Assembly (NCBI GenBank): GCA_903863315.1
Contig: CAIPBN010000830.1
Location: forward strand, 1 to 23,820
Direction of reading: 5' to 3'
Source of the DNA: an uncultured Verrucomicrobiota bacterium
GTDB taxonomy: Bacteria > Verrucomicrobiota > Verrucomicrobiia > Limisphaerales > SXTU01
Length of the DNA stretch: 23,820 nt
The notes under the pieces are model-generated. The model did no database searches. It saw only the letters and a program-made list of their open reading frames with translations, and had not been told where the DNA came from. This document shows positions 7,970 to 18,300 of the stretch, piece by piece. The stretch's first letter is position 1. Every line of letters starts with the position of its first letter. A program made the position numbers and the translations under genes.

Positions 7970-9496
7970 ATGACACTTCCACTGCTGCGGCTTGGTCTGG
8001 TTCTGCTCATTGGCCTTCACGGAGCTTCGGCCTTCGCCGCGCTTGCCGGCAAGCGCCCGAACATTGTCTTCTTTTTCACCGACGACCAAGGCTACGGGGA
8101 CATCTCCGCCCACGGGAACCCCGTCCTCAAGACACCCAACCTCGACCGCATCCGCGCCGAGGGCGTGCGCTTCACCGACTTCCACGTCAGCCCCACCTGC
8201 GCCCCGACCCGCAGCGCGCTCTTCACGGGCCGGCATGAGTTCAAGAACGGCATCACCCACACCATCCTCGAACGCGAGCGGCTCACCCTCAAGGCCACCA
8301 CCCTGGCGCAGGTGCTCCAAGGGACCGGCTACGCCACCGGCATCTTCGGCAAATGGCATCTCGGCGACGAACCGGAGTATTGGCCGAGTCGGCGGGGCTT
8401 CACCGAGATGTTCATCCACGGCGCGGGCGGCATCGGGCAGTCCTACCCCGGCAGTTGCGGCGATGCCCCGGGGAACAAGTATTTCGACCCGGCCATCCTC
8501 CACAACGGCACGTTCGTGAAGACCAAGGGCTACTGCACCGATGTCTTCTATGCCCAAGCAACCCAGTGGATGGACGCGCAGCGGAAGGCCGGCAAACCGT
8601 TCTTCGCCTACATCCCATCCAACGCCCCTCATGCCCCATATATCGCCCGGCCGGAAGACAAGGCGCTTTACGATGGCAAGGTGCCAAACGACCAGACCGC
8701 CAGTTTCCTCGGCATGGTCCACAACATCGACCAGAACGTTGGCAAGGTGCTCGCCAAGCTCGACGAATGGGGCATCGCGAAAGACACGCTCGTGGTCTTC
8801 ATGAACGACAACGGCGGCACCGCCGGCACCAGCGTCTTCAACGCCTGGATGCGTGGCGCAAAAGGCACCGCGTGGCTCGGCGGCACACGCGCCAGCTCCT
8901 TCTGGCGCTGGCCTGGCACACTGAAGCCGGCTGATTGCGGCGTGCTGGCCGCGCACATTGATTTCTTCCCCACCATCGCGGAAATCACTGGTGCGAAACT
9001 GACGGACGAGGTGCGACGGCAGGTGGAGGGCCGCAGCCTCGTGCCCCTGCTGGAGAATCCCGCCGGCACACTACCCGACCGTGTCCAGTTCACGCATCTG
9101 GGCCGCTGGCCGAAGCACTCGGACCCGAACCTGGCCAAGTTCGCCATGTGCAGCGTCCGCAACCCGCGCTGGCACCTCGTCTCGCCCAACGGCGGCAAGG
9201 AGCCGAAGTGGCAGCTCTTCGATGTCAAAGCGGACTACAGCGAGAAGGATGACGTGGCCGCGCAGCACCCCGATGTGGTCAAGCAGCTCGCCGCCGCCTA
9301 CGACCAATGGTGGACCGACGTGCAACCCCTGCTCGTGAACGAGAAGGTGGTTGGCCCGAAGCTCAATCCGTTCGCTGAACTTTACTGGAAGCAATTCGGC
9401 GGTGGTCCCACCGAGGCCGACTACCAGCGCATGGACCCGACCAAGCCCTGGCCTGCTCCCGGCGGCGAGACGAAGAAGAAGGCGAAGGCGAAGTAG
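7970..9496 (+). CDS. Secreted sulfatase (arylsulfatase A type)
   Basis: This 508-residue enzyme is expected to hydrolyse sulfate esters, probably on sulfated polysaccharides outside the cytoplasm. A Sec signal peptide covers residues 1-23. The metal-binding block T-D-D-Q-G-Y-G-D has D38 and D39. The formylglycine motif C-A-P-T-R-S-A-L-F-T-G-R starts at C77, so a formylglycine-generating enzyme is required. Further family blocks are G-K-W-H-L-G near residue 128, N-A-P-H-A-P-Y and N-D-N-G-G-T. An upstream GTG at 7919 is in frame, but ATG 7970 places the signal peptide at the very start. The gene is divergent from nusA and ends against a palindrome shared with the next gene. The natural substrate cannot be told. 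Confidence 0.93.
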   Translation: MTLPLLRLGLVLLIGLHGASAFAALAGKRPNIVFFFTDDQGYGDISAHGNPVLKTPNLDRIRAEGVRFTDFHVSPTCAPTRSALFTGRHEFKNGITHTILERERLTLKATTLAQVLQGTGYATGIFGKWHLGDEPEYWPSRRGFTEMFIHGAGGIGQSYPGSCGDAPGNKYFDPAILHNGTFVKTKGYCTDVFYAQATQWMDAQRKAGKPFFAYIPSNAPHAPYIARPEDKALYDGKVPNDQTASFLGMVHNIDQNVGKVLAKLDEWGIAKDTLVVFMNDNGGTAGTSVFNAWMRGAKGTAWLGGTRASSFWRWPGTLKPADCGVLAAHIDFFPTIAEITGAKLTDEVRRQVEGRSLVPLLENPAGTLPDRVQFTHLGRWPKHSDPNLAKFAMCSVRNPRWHLVSPNGGKEPKWQLFDVKADYSEKDDVAAQHPDVVKQLAAAYDQWWTDVQPLLVNEKVVGPKLNPFAELYWKQFGGGPTEADYQRMDPTKPWPAPGGETKKKAKAK

Positions 9497-9507
9497 GACG
9501 GATGCTT

Positions 9508-9539
9508 GTGCCGGCGGTTGCAAACCGCCGACACGGCAC
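9508..9539. terminator. Palindrome between convergent genes, possible bidirectional terminator or REP-like repeat
   Basis: CGGCGGTT (9512-9519) and AACCGCCG (9523-9530) form an eight-base-pair stem with a GCA loop. Outer GTGC (9508-9511) can pair with GCAC (9536-9539) across a five-base bulge. It lies between the sulfatase stop and the stop of the minus-strand gene, which the palindrome touches. There is no T-run, so it is not a classic terminator. Confidence 0.5.
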
Positions 9540-10585
9540 TAAGGCTCCACCACGCGCACCCGGTAGAAGCGGCGCGGCAGGCTGGCGGGCGAGCCATCCA
9601 GCACTTCAAACTCCCCGCTGGGCGCGCTGTTTGTCACCACGGCGTTCCACTGCGTCAGGTTGGTGGAGACCTCGATCGCATGACGCATCGCCTGCTCGGC
9701 CTGCACTTGGAGACGCAACTGTCCGTCCACCTGCCGGGCAACGGAGACTAGCGATGGCACGGCCACCGGCGCGTCGCCGCTGATCGTGTAGTTGTCGAAG
9801 ACGAGGAAGTTGTCCCCGGCCGCACCCGGTGTGCGGATGGCCCAGACCGCATCCACATCGCCGAGGTTCAACGCCGCGTTGGTCGTCGTGATGGGCAGCG
9901 GGCTCGTCAGGGCAAACCCGTCCAGCGCGGCCTGCCACCGGTTGCGGCGGAAGTTCAGGGTGATGGCCAGCTCGTGGACCGCGCCGCGCGTGAACTGGTA
10001 GCCGGTCGAGTAAAACCCCATGCCATCATCCAGCGCGTAGCTGATGACCTCGTTCGAGTTGTCAAAATCCAGCGTGAAGAGCCGCGCGCCATTCGTGTTG
10101 TAGATGCTCCAGCGAAAATCATCCCGCCGGCCGTTCGAGGAATCCGCCACCATCATCGTGACGGAGAACGTGACCACGCTGAGATTCGTCGGCACCGGGG
10201 CAAAGTTGACCGGCCGCCAGACGATGTGAAACTCGTCGGCTCCCGTTGGCGGCGAGAAGCCGATGTAAGCCTGCTGCCCCTGCCCCGTGATGAAGTCGTT
10301 GATCAGGCCGTTGCCGCCGCTGCCCTCGTGAATCCAGTTGTTCTGCCCGCTCAATGAGAAACTGGCGTTGTAGCCCTCATGCCCCTCGAAGGTGGTGCGG
10401 TAGATGAGTGTGGCGGCGGGAGCGGAGCGCACGGCGGCGAGCATGGCCAGCAGACACACGCAGCCCATGCCGATCCATAAACTGGAGCGCCGAGCAATGC
10501 CCGGCGTTCCTGGGCGGGGTCCGCACTCGTTCTTGGCGGCGGCATGGTTCGCCTCCTTGCTACGCGTTTTGGTCGGCTCGCTCAT
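9539..10585 (-). CDS. Secreted lectin-like (jelly-roll) protein with Verrucomicrobia-type C-terminal tail
   Basis: This 348-residue protein has no enzyme motif that I recognise. After a basic, unusually long n-region (1-35) comes a hydrophobic signal segment (36-57) ending S-A-P-A-A. The middle part, T-L-I-Y-R-T-T-F-E-G-H-E-G onward, is beta-rich and resembles concanavalin-A-like/LamG jelly rolls found in surface proteins. The last 80 residues contain I-E-V-S-T-N-L-T-Q-W-N and end R-F-Y-R-V-R-V-V, a tail frequent in secreted proteins of Verrucomicrobia. I chose ATG 10585. Because the n-region is long, an internal start such as ATG 10468 is possible, though that would leave a very short signal peptide. 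It may bind carbohydrate or belong to the cell surface; this is inference. Confidence 0.65.
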   Translation of the reverse strand: MSEPTKTRSKEANHAAAKNECGPRPGTPGIARRSSLWIGMGCVCLLAMLAAVRSAPAATLIYRTTFEGHEGYNASFSLSGQNNWIHEGSGGNGLINDFITGQGQQAYIGFSPPTGADEFHIVWRPVNFAPVPTNLSVVTFSVTMMVADSSNGRRDDFRWSIYNTNGARLFTLDFDNSNEVISYALDDGMGFYSTGYQFTRGAVHELAITLNFRRNRWQAALDGFALTSPLPITTTNAALNLGDVDAVWAIRTPGAAGDNFLVFDNYTISGDAPVAVPSLVSVARQVDGQLRLQVQAEQAMRHAIEVSTNLTQWNAVVTNSAPSGEFEVLDGSPASLPRRFYRVRVVEP

Positions 10586-10718
10586 GGTGCCAGATTGAAA
10601 ACCGCGGTTCGGCGATGGTTTCGACGGAGCGGAGCTGGTTGGCCGCCATCGGTATTTCTGCCGACGAGGTCGGTTCAGCGTGATTGCCCAGAAGAGAAGC
10701 CGCCCGACCACTGCGGGC

Positions 10719-12266
10719 TCACTTGGCCTGCAAATACTCCGGCACCTTGATGTCCGCGCTCTTGATGGCCGGCTCGTTGCCGCGCCAGAGGAAGCCGGCC
10801 TGCTCGAACTCCCCGCGATTGGCCTGGAGATGCGCCAGCAGGCGGCGGGCGAGCTGGCGGTTGGGGGAAAGCTCCCGCACGGCGAAGGGCTGCACGGCCT
10901 TCGCGCCCTCGTGCTTGATGGGGAAGAACTCCAGATGCTCCGCCTGGGGAATGGCGTTCACGCGATAGACGATGGCCGCGTCCAGCCCGCCTGCGCGCAT
11001 CTGGTTGATGAGGAAGTCCGCCGTGGGCACCTCCACCACCACGTTCTTCCGCACGGATTCGAGCAGGCCGGTGGACTTCAACATGCCGCGCGTCATGTAG
11101 CCGAGCGTGCTCTGCTCCGCGTTGCACAAGCCCACTTTCAGCCCCGGCAACGCGAGGTCCGCCAGGGTCTTCACGCCGTGCGGATTGCCCTTGCGCACCG
11201 TGATGCCGATGTCCGTCTCCGTCAGCATCACGGCCTCGGGAAACTGTGCGGCCACGGGCGGCACGAAGCACAGGTCGCACGCGAAGTAGGCGTCCGGGAA
11301 GCGCGGCGCGTTCGCGTCCTTCATCGTCTTCATCGTGGCGCAGAGCACGCCGCAGCCGTTGAACACCGTGGTCAAGTTCACCCCCTCGCGGTCGGCGAAC
11401 TGCTTGAGCAGCTTCTCAATCGCCAGCCGGTTCACGCCGCCGCTGTAAAGAATCAGCTCCGGCTTCTCCGCCCATTTGTCCCCGTCCGCGAGCTGGAAGC
11501 CATGGGCCTTGAAGACTGCGCCGCCCTGCTCCGGTGCGCTCAGGTAGCGCGCGAACCGCAGGGCCGCCGTGGGCTGGGTGCAGAAGGCCAGCACGGCGGC
11601 GCTTGCGTTCTCGACATGACTTTTCAACTCCGGCACCACGACCGCCTCCGCGCCCTTGAACTGCGGCACGGTGGCGTCCCACAAGATGGCGGCGTCCACC
11701 GCGCCCAGGGAAAGGTCGGCGGCGATCTCCGTGACGGTCGGCTTCATCACCGTGGCGCGGGCGACGAGCTTGGTCCACGTCTCGCCCAGCGCCTTCTTCG
11801 TCACGCGCGAGATGCTCGCGGCATCCGGGTTGGTCAGGGCGAGCTTCACGTCGTCACGCTGCAAATCGGCGACGCTGCGGATGTTCTTCGGGTTCCCCGC
11901 GCGCACGGCGATGACGGGATGCTGGCGCACGAGCGGCAGCGCCTCGCGCACGAGTTCGAACTTCCGCGCGTCCGCCAGCGAGCCGTCGTCCGCTGCGATG
12001 AAGAGGTCACCTTGCTTGGCCACGCGCAAGTTGCTGAGGAGCCCGCCGGTGGGGCCGTATTGCAGCCGAACCTCGATGCCAAACTCGGTGCGATACTTCG
12101 CCGCGACAGCCTCGACCGGCTGCTTCAGCCCGGCGGCGCAATACACCGTGAGCGCGGTCTGTCCCCGCGCCGGCGTGCTGCCGCGCTGAAGCACGGCCAG
12201 GGCGGCGAGGCCAACAGCGAGGGCGAACAGCAGGGCGGCGGCAGTTTTCACGATTGGAGACTGCAC
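10719..12266 (-). CDS. Exported protein of two fused ModA-type substrate-binding domains
   Basis: The 515-residue product starts with a hydrophobic signal peptide or anchor (about 6-26). Domain one (about 37-262) begins L-T-V-Y-C-A-A-G-L-K-Q-P-V and has G-P-T-G-G-L and G-D-L-F-I-A-A-D, the pattern of ModA-like type 2 binding proteins for oxyanions such as molybdate. Domain two (about 265-515) repeats it: L-I-L-Y-S-G-G-V, F-N-G-C-G-V-L-C, then F-A-C-D-L-C. C305, C309, C330 and C333 form CxxxC and CxxC pairs, and C381 is also present; the first domain lacks these. Start is GTG 12266, with another in-frame GTG at 12251. It is divergent from the propeller gene at 12341. No ModB permease or ModC ATPase is in the window, so the ligand and transporter are unknown. 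Confidence 0.75.
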   Translation of the reverse strand: MQSPIVKTAAALLFALAVGLAALAVLQRGSTPARGQTALTVYCAAGLKQPVEAVAAKYRTEFGIEVRLQYGPTGGLLSNLRVAKQGDLFIAADDGSLADARKFELVREALPLVRQHPVIAVRAGNPKNIRSVADLQRDDVKLALTNPDAASISRVTKKALGETWTKLVARATVMKPTVTEIAADLSLGAVDAAILWDATVPQFKGAEAVVVPELKSHVENASAAVLAFCTQPTAALRFARYLSAPEQGGAVFKAHGFQLADGDKWAEKPELILYSGGVNRLAIEKLLKQFADREGVNLTTVFNGCGVLCATMKTMKDANAPRFPDAYFACDLCFVPPVAAQFPEAVMLTETDIGITVRKGNPHGVKTLADLALPGLKVGLCNAEQSTLGYMTRGMLKSTGLLESVRKNVVVEVPTADFLINQMRAGGLDAAIVYRVNAIPQAEHLEFFPIKHEGAKAVQPFAVRELSPNRQLARRLLAHLQANRGEFEQAGFLWRGNEPAIKSADIKVPEYLQAK

Positions 12267-12340
12267 CGTGTCAGGCCGGACGGCAACCGGCGACCAGAAA
12301 ATGCCTTGGCAATCAAGCTGTGGCTGGCAGCCTGAATTTC

Positions 12341-15220
12341 ATGCTTCGCCAATGGCCATCTGCCCCGCTGCTTCACCTGCTTTGCCTGTTCCTCGCGGGG
12401 TCAGTCCACGCCGCCGACTGGCCCATGTGGCGCGCGAATTCCGGGCGCACGGCGGCGGTCGCTCCCGCGCTGCCGGAGAAGCTCGCGGTGCTGTGGAGCC
12501 GTGAACTGGGGTCGCTCAAGCCCGCCTTCCGCGACGTGCGACTGCAATTCGACAAGGGCTACGAACCCGTCGTGCTGGGCCAGCGGCTCTTCGTGGCGTC
12601 GTCGCGGGATGACAGCGTGACGGCCCTCGCCACGGACACGGGCGCGGTGCTGTGGAAAGTCTTCGCTAACGGCCCGGTGCGCTTCGCGCCGGTCGCGGGT
12701 GATGGGAGGGTGATTTTCGGTTCGGACGATGGCGTGCTGCGTTGCGTGTCGGCTGCCACGGGCCAACTGCTTTGGCAAAAGCGCGCCGTGCCAAACAACC
12801 GCCAGCTGCTCGGCAACGGCCGCCTCATCTCCGTGTGGCCGATTCGCGGCGGGCCAGTGCTGCACGCGGGCCGGGTGTATTTCGCCGCCGGCGTCTGGCC
12901 CATCGAGGGCGTGTTTATCTACTGCCTCGACGCGGCGACCGGGCACGAAGTCTGGCTCAACGACCGGCTTTGTTACATCTACGGCGTTCACCCGCATCAG
13001 GCGGAGGCGTTCGGCGGTGTGGCCCCGCAAGGCTACCTGCTCGTGGACGGCGCGGACCTCGTGGTCCCGTGCAGCTCCGCGTATCCCGCGCGCCTCGACC
13101 TCGCGACGGGCAAGCTCAAGGACTTCGCCCTGCCCGCGGCGGGCCGGCTGCCGGGCGGCTGGTTTGCCGCGCTGCCCGAGGACAAAGAGAAGGCCCGCCT
13201 CAAACGCCTCGGCCTGCTCTTCGACAACGAAGTCAACGCCGTTCGTCACGAAGACAAGCCTCGCGCTGAAGGCGACGCTGGCGTGCGTCGGACGTTCCGC
13301 GCGAGCGGCAAGGAGCTGAGCTTCGATGGCCCGTGGCCCGGCGTGACGGGCAAAATCCACAGCGTGCTCGCGGCGGACGGAAAAGTGTTCGTGGTGACCG
13401 AGGAAGGCCGGCTTACCGCGCTCGGTGCCGCACCCGGAAAGGGGACACTCCTCTCCTCTTTGCCGGCAAGGGCTGCTGGTCCGCTGGACAAGAGTGCCCA
13501 GCCTACGGCCGCTAAACTCCTCGCCGCCGCCGGCACGCAACGCGGTTACGCCCTCGTGCTTGGCTTCGGTGAAAGCGGTTTCCTCGAAGCCCTCTCTGCG
13601 CAGAGCCAGCTCAAGTTCCTCGCCCTCACCGATGACCCTGCGAAGCTCACCGCCACCCGCCAGCACCTCGCCTCTGCCGGGCTTTACGGCGAGGGGGTCG
13701 CGTTGCGCGCTGTCGCGCCGGGCGACTCCGGGCTGCCGCCTTACTTCGCCAACTTCATCGCGCTCGCCTCCGACGCCTCGCTGCCCGACCCGACCGCGCT
13801 GAAGCAGATTTACGGCTGGCTGCGGCCTTACGGCGGACGGCTCGTCGGCCCCGAGTCGCTCGCGCGCATCGCGGAAGTTGCGAAGCTCCCGCAGGCCAGC
13901 GTGCGCGTCGCGGACGGCCTCGCCATCGTGACGCGCGAGGGTGCGCTCGAAGGCAGTTCGAACTATAAAGGCGGCTTCGAGACCAGCCCCGATGAACTGG
14001 TGAAGGCTCCGTTTGGCGTGCTGTGGTTCGACGACACGCTCGGTCACTTCAAACGCTCGCCGCAGCCCAAGTTCGTGGACGGCGTGATGGTCAGCACAGA
14101 CAAGACCTGGCTCGACGCGTCCACGCGGAAGGGCAAGTTGGATTACCGGCTCCAGCCGTCCGTGTTTAGCGACGTTTACACCGGGCGCATGCTGGACGCC
14201 GCCGAAGTTCCCGCATCGAGCCGGAGCGTGGCGCACACGCCGGCGGAGTTGGAAAAAGTGCAGCAGGGCCAGTATCGCCCCCGGACGCAGAAGGACGACT
14301 GGAAGCCTGCTGCGCCCGTGGCCGGCACGCGCGTGAACCCGCTCACCGGCGACTACGAGCCACGCGCCTTCCCGAAGAGCTACGGCTGCGACGGTGGCTT
14401 CGACTACGGCCACCTCTACACGATGCGCTCGGGCACGGCGGCGTTTTACGACAAACGCCTCGACAGCGGCACCATCCACATCAGCGGCCCGCGCTCCGGC
14501 TGCACGAGCAGCGTCATCCCGGCGAACGGCGTGCTGAACGTGCCTTACTTCTATGAGGGATGCAGTTGCAGCTACCCGCTGCCGATGGCGCTATCGCTCG
14601 TGAGTTTGCCGCCAACGTTCGAGCAATGGGCCGCTTGGGGCAGCGTGGCCGCCAGTAATCTTGCCGGGAAAATCGAGCGCATCGGCCTGAACTTCGGCGC
14701 ACCCGGCGACCGCCGAACCGACGACGGGACGCTGTGGCTCGCGTATCCGGCGGTGGGCGGGCCGTCGCCGAAAGTGGACGTGCGAACGGAACCGGCGGCC
14801 CCGGAATACTTTTACCGGCACTCGGTGTGGATTGAAGGCGGCGAAGGCTGGCCGTGGGTTGGCGCGTCGGGCGTGAAGGGGTTGCAGAGCGTGACGGTGG
14901 CCGGGTTGAAGCCTGGCAGTTATACCGTGCGCCTCGTGTTCACCGAGCCGGACGCGACGGCGAAGCTCGGTGGCCGGAAGTTCGCCGTGCGACTCCAAGA
15001 TCAGGCCGTGCTGAACGAACTCGACGTGCTGGCTGAGTCGGGCGGCGTGATGCGCGTGCTGACGAAGACGTTCGCCAAGGTCGCCGTGGCCGATGGCACG
15101 CTCACCGTGAAACTCGCGGCGCACACCGGCCAGACTTTGCTCAATGGCTTGGAGATTGTCCGGGCTGGCTTGACGATGGAGCCGTTGCCCTCGCCCGCCC
15201 GGGTTCCGGGGCGGCTCTGA
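12341..15220 (+). CDS. Exported PQQ-type propeller / methyltransferase-like / malectin-like protein 1
   Basis: This 959-residue protein has a signal peptide (1-25) ending V-H-A before A-D-W-P-M-W-R. PQQ-like blades follow, with repeats such as A-T-D-T-G-A-V-L-W-K and A-A-T-G-Q-L-L-W-Q. An embedded Rossmann-like segment (about 386-515) has G-Y-A-L-V-L-G-F-G-E-S-G and then F-L-A-L-T-D-D, as in SAM methyltransferases. Further blades follow, then G-C-T-S-S near 720 and C-S-C near 740. The malectin-like end runs from about 775 (L-N-F-G-A-P-G-D-R-R-T-D-D-G-T-L-W) and includes S-Y-T-V-R-L-V-F-T-E-P. I chose ATG 12341 for the signal peptide; the frame is open to 12254. It is a shortened paralogue of the next gene, lacking about 350 residues, mostly of the second propeller half. 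Function unknown. Confidence 0.8.
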   Translation: MLRQWPSAPLLHLLCLFLAGSVHAADWPMWRANSGRTAAVAPALPEKLAVLWSRELGSLKPAFRDVRLQFDKGYEPVVLGQRLFVASSRDDSVTALATDTGAVLWKVFANGPVRFAPVAGDGRVIFGSDDGVLRCVSAATGQLLWQKRAVPNNRQLLGNGRLISVWPIRGGPVLHAGRVYFAAGVWPIEGVFIYCLDAATGHEVWLNDRLCYIYGVHPHQAEAFGGVAPQGYLLVDGADLVVPCSSAYPARLDLATGKLKDFALPAAGRLPGGWFAALPEDKEKARLKRLGLLFDNEVNAVRHEDKPRAEGDAGVRRTFRASGKELSFDGPWPGVTGKIHSVLAADGKVFVVTEEGRLTALGAAPGKGTLLSSLPARAAGPLDKSAQPTAAKLLAAAGTQRGYALVLGFGESGFLEALSAQSQLKFLALTDDPAKLTATRQHLASAGLYGEGVALRAVAPGDSGLPPYFANFIALASDASLPDPTALKQIYGWLRPYGGRLVGPESLARIAEVAKLPQASVRVADGLAIVTREGALEGSSNYKGGFETSPDELVKAPFGVLWFDDTLGHFKRSPQPKFVDGVMVSTDKTWLDASTRKGKLDYRLQPSVFSDVYTGRMLDAAEVPASSRSVAHTPAELEKVQQGQYRPRTQKDDWKPAAPVAGTRVNPLTGDYEPRAFPKSYGCDGGFDYGHLYTMRSGTAAFYDKRLDSGTIHISGPRSGCTSSVIPANGVLNVPYFYEGCSCSYPLPMALSLVSLPPTFEQWAAWGSVAASNLAGKIERIGLNFGAPGDRRTDDGTLWLAYPAVGGPSPKVDVRTEPAAPEYFYRHSVWIEGGEGWPWVGASGVKGLQSVTVAGLKPGSYTVRLVFTEPDATAKLGGRKFAVRLQDQAVLNELDVLAESGGVMRVLTKTFAKVAVADGTLTVKLAAHTGQTLLNGLEIVRAGLTMEPLPSPARVPGRL

Positions 15221-15325
15221 ACCGATGCGCGTCAGGACATTTCCACCGGCGTCCCTGACCGGGTGGCTGAAACGGGATGAAACCAGTTTGATCCGGACGC
15301 GTCTGTGCCGGGGCGCACCGCGCTC

Positions 15326-18300
15326 ATGAACATCAACTTTCAGCTCCCCCGATGGGTCGGATTGCTGGCCTGCCTGCTCACCGGCCCCGTGCTGGCAGCG
15401 GATTGGCCCATGTGGCGGTTCGATGCGCAACGTTCTGCTGCTTCCCCGGAAGTGCTGCCCGCCCAGCTCCAGCTCCAGTGGACCCGCAAGTATGCGCCCC
15501 GCGTGCAGGTCTGGGACGATCCGCTCAACCACGACCTCATGCCCTACGACCGCATCTTCGAGCCGGTGGTGCTCGGCGAGCGCGTGTTTCTCAGCTTCAA
15601 CGATGCGGACAAAGTCATCGCGCTCGACCTGCGGACGGGCAAGGAGCTGTGGGCGTTCTACACCGACGGCCCGGTGCGGTTCGCACCGGTGGCCTGGCAG
15701 GACAAGGTTTTGTTCACCAGCGACGACGGCCTGCTTTACTGTGTGAACGCGGCGGACGGGCAACTGCTGTGGAAGTTCCGCGGCGGTCCCTCGGAGCGGA
15801 AAGTCCTCGGCAACCAGCGGGTCATCTCCGCGTGGCCGGCGCGCGGCGGCCCGGTGGTGCGGGACGGGCGCGTGTATTTCGCGGCGAGCATCTGGCCGTT
15901 CATGGGCACGTTCATCTACGCGCTCGAAGCCGGCACGGGCCGCGTCCTCTGGGTCAATGACAGCACCGGCGCCCAGTTTATCAAGCAGCCGCACAGCGCG
16001 CCGTCATTCGCGGGCGTCGCACCGCAGGGCGCGCTGGCCGCCACGCGGGACGTGCTGCTGGTGCCGGGCGGGCGTTCGGTGCCGGCGGCGTTTGACCGGC
16101 ACACCGGCGCGTTGCTGCATTTTCAAATCAGCACCGTCGGCAAGGGCAACGGCGGCTCGTTCGTCGCGGCGAGCGATACGGAATACTTCGTCCACACGCG
16201 GCAGCGCGGCGTGCGCAACTACGAGTTGAAGACCGGCAAGACCGGCAAGTTCACCGGCAACGAGCCGGTGCTCGATGGCCCGGTGGTTTACAGCTACGTC
16301 ACCAACAAGTTGGGCTCCGTGCTCCAGGCCAGCACCGGCACAAACGTGACGTGGGAGTTTAAGGCCGATGCGTCCGGCGACCTCATCATGGCCGGCCGCC
16401 GCCTCTACGCTGCGGGCACCAACGCCGTCCGGGCAATCGAGCTGCCAGCGGGTCTGCGCGGCGCGCGCGTGGCGTGGTCGCACCCGCTGCCGGCGGGCAC
16501 GCAGCGCTTGCTGGCGGCGAACGGCACGCTGCTGGCCGTGACGCTGGATGGCCGCATCCTCGGGTTCGGCGCGGCGACGAATAAAGCCGTCACGCTCACC
16601 GACAAGGCGGTTCCGTTGAAGCCAGTCGCGTCGGCCGTCACGCAGGCGAAGGCCATGCTGGCCGCGGCCGACGTGACCGATGGTTACGCGCTGGGCTTTG
16701 GCGTGGAGGACGGGGCGTTGCTGGAGGCGCTGGTGTTGAACTCGAAGCTGCATCTTGTGGCCGTGGATCCGGACGCGGCGAAGGTGGATCTGCTGCGCCG
16801 CCGCTTCGATGCGGCCGGACTTTACGGCAAGCGCGTCACGCTGCATGTGGGCGACCCCCTGAAGTTCAAGGCCCCGCCCTATCTCGCCAATCTCATCGTG
16901 GTGGGCGAGTCGTTCGCACCGGAGCTGCGCAACCCGGCGATGCTGCGCGCCACCTTTGATTCGCTGCGGCCCTACGGCGGAACAATGTGGCTGCCGGTGG
17001 CGGGCGAGGCGCAGGCGGAGTTTCTCCGGCTCATCGGCGAAGCGAAGCTCGAGCAGGCCAAGGTGCAGACCGCCAACGCGCACCTCCTGCTCACCCGCGC
17101 CGGGCCATTGCCCAATGCCGCCGACTGGACGCACCAATACGGCGACATCGGCAACACCGTGAAATCCGACGACGCCCGGGTCCGCGCTCCGCTTGGCCTG
17201 CTGTGGTTTGGCGGCAACTCGAACATGGATGTTCTCCCCCGCCACGGTCATGGCCCGCCCGAGCAGGTCGTCGGCGGGCGGGTGATTTTGCAGGGCATGG
17301 ACAGCTTCAGCGCTCGCGACGTTTACACCGGCCGGCTGCTCTGGAAAACCGAGTTTACCAACCTCGGCACGTTCGGCATCTACTTCGACAAGAGCTACAC
17401 GAACACGCCCTTGAGCACGGCTTACAACCAGAAGCACATCCCTGGCGCGAACGGACGCGGCGCGAACTACGTCGCCACCGAGGACGCGGTGTATGTGGCC
17501 GTGGGCAGCGCCTGCCAGGTGCTTGATGCGCGCACGGGCAAGCTGCGCCAGACCATCGCGCTGCCGGTCCCGCCGGCGGGCCAGGTGCCGGGTGAATGGG
17601 CCTTCATCGGTCTTTACGAGGACGTGCTGCTCGGCGGCGATGGCTTCGCGAACTACACCCAGAAGCTCGGCGGCGGGCTTTCCAAGACGAACACGATTGA
17701 GGACTTTTCCGCGAGCGCGGGCCTGGCGGCGTTCGACCGTCACTCGGGCAAGCTGCTGTGGCGCGTGCCGGCGCGGCACAGCTTCCTGCACAACGGCATC
17801 GTCGCCGGCAACGGCCGGCTCTATGCGCTCGATAAGCTGCCCAAGAGCGCCGAGGACAAGCTGAAGCGCCGGGGCGTGCCGGTGCCGACGGATTACGCCA
17901 TCACCGCGCTGGAGGTGCGCACCGGCCAGCCGGTCTGGGCCGCGACCACGAACATCTTCGGCACCTGGCTGAGTTACTCGAAGGAGCACGACGTGCTGTT
18001 GCTCGCCGGCGCGAAGGCCAGTGACCGCCTCAAGGACGAGGCGGGCGAGGGCATGACAGCGTATCGCGGCACGAATGGCTCGGTGCGCTGGCAGGACTTG
18101 CAGCGCAAATACACCGGGCCGTGCATCCTTCACCATGCGCTCATCCTCACAAGCGCCAATTCCTACCAAGCCTCCAGCGGCGCGTTCAACCTGATCGACG
18201 GCACCCCCCATCTCGTCACCAACCCGCTCACCGGCAAGCTGGAGCCGTGGCGCGTCTCGCGGGCCTATGGCTGCAACAACATCGTGGCGAGCGAGAACCT

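Noticed and set aside
12267..12340. Promoter TTGGCA in the divergent gap
   Set aside because: A -35-like TTGGCA at 12306 has no acceptable -10 box at 16-18 bases.
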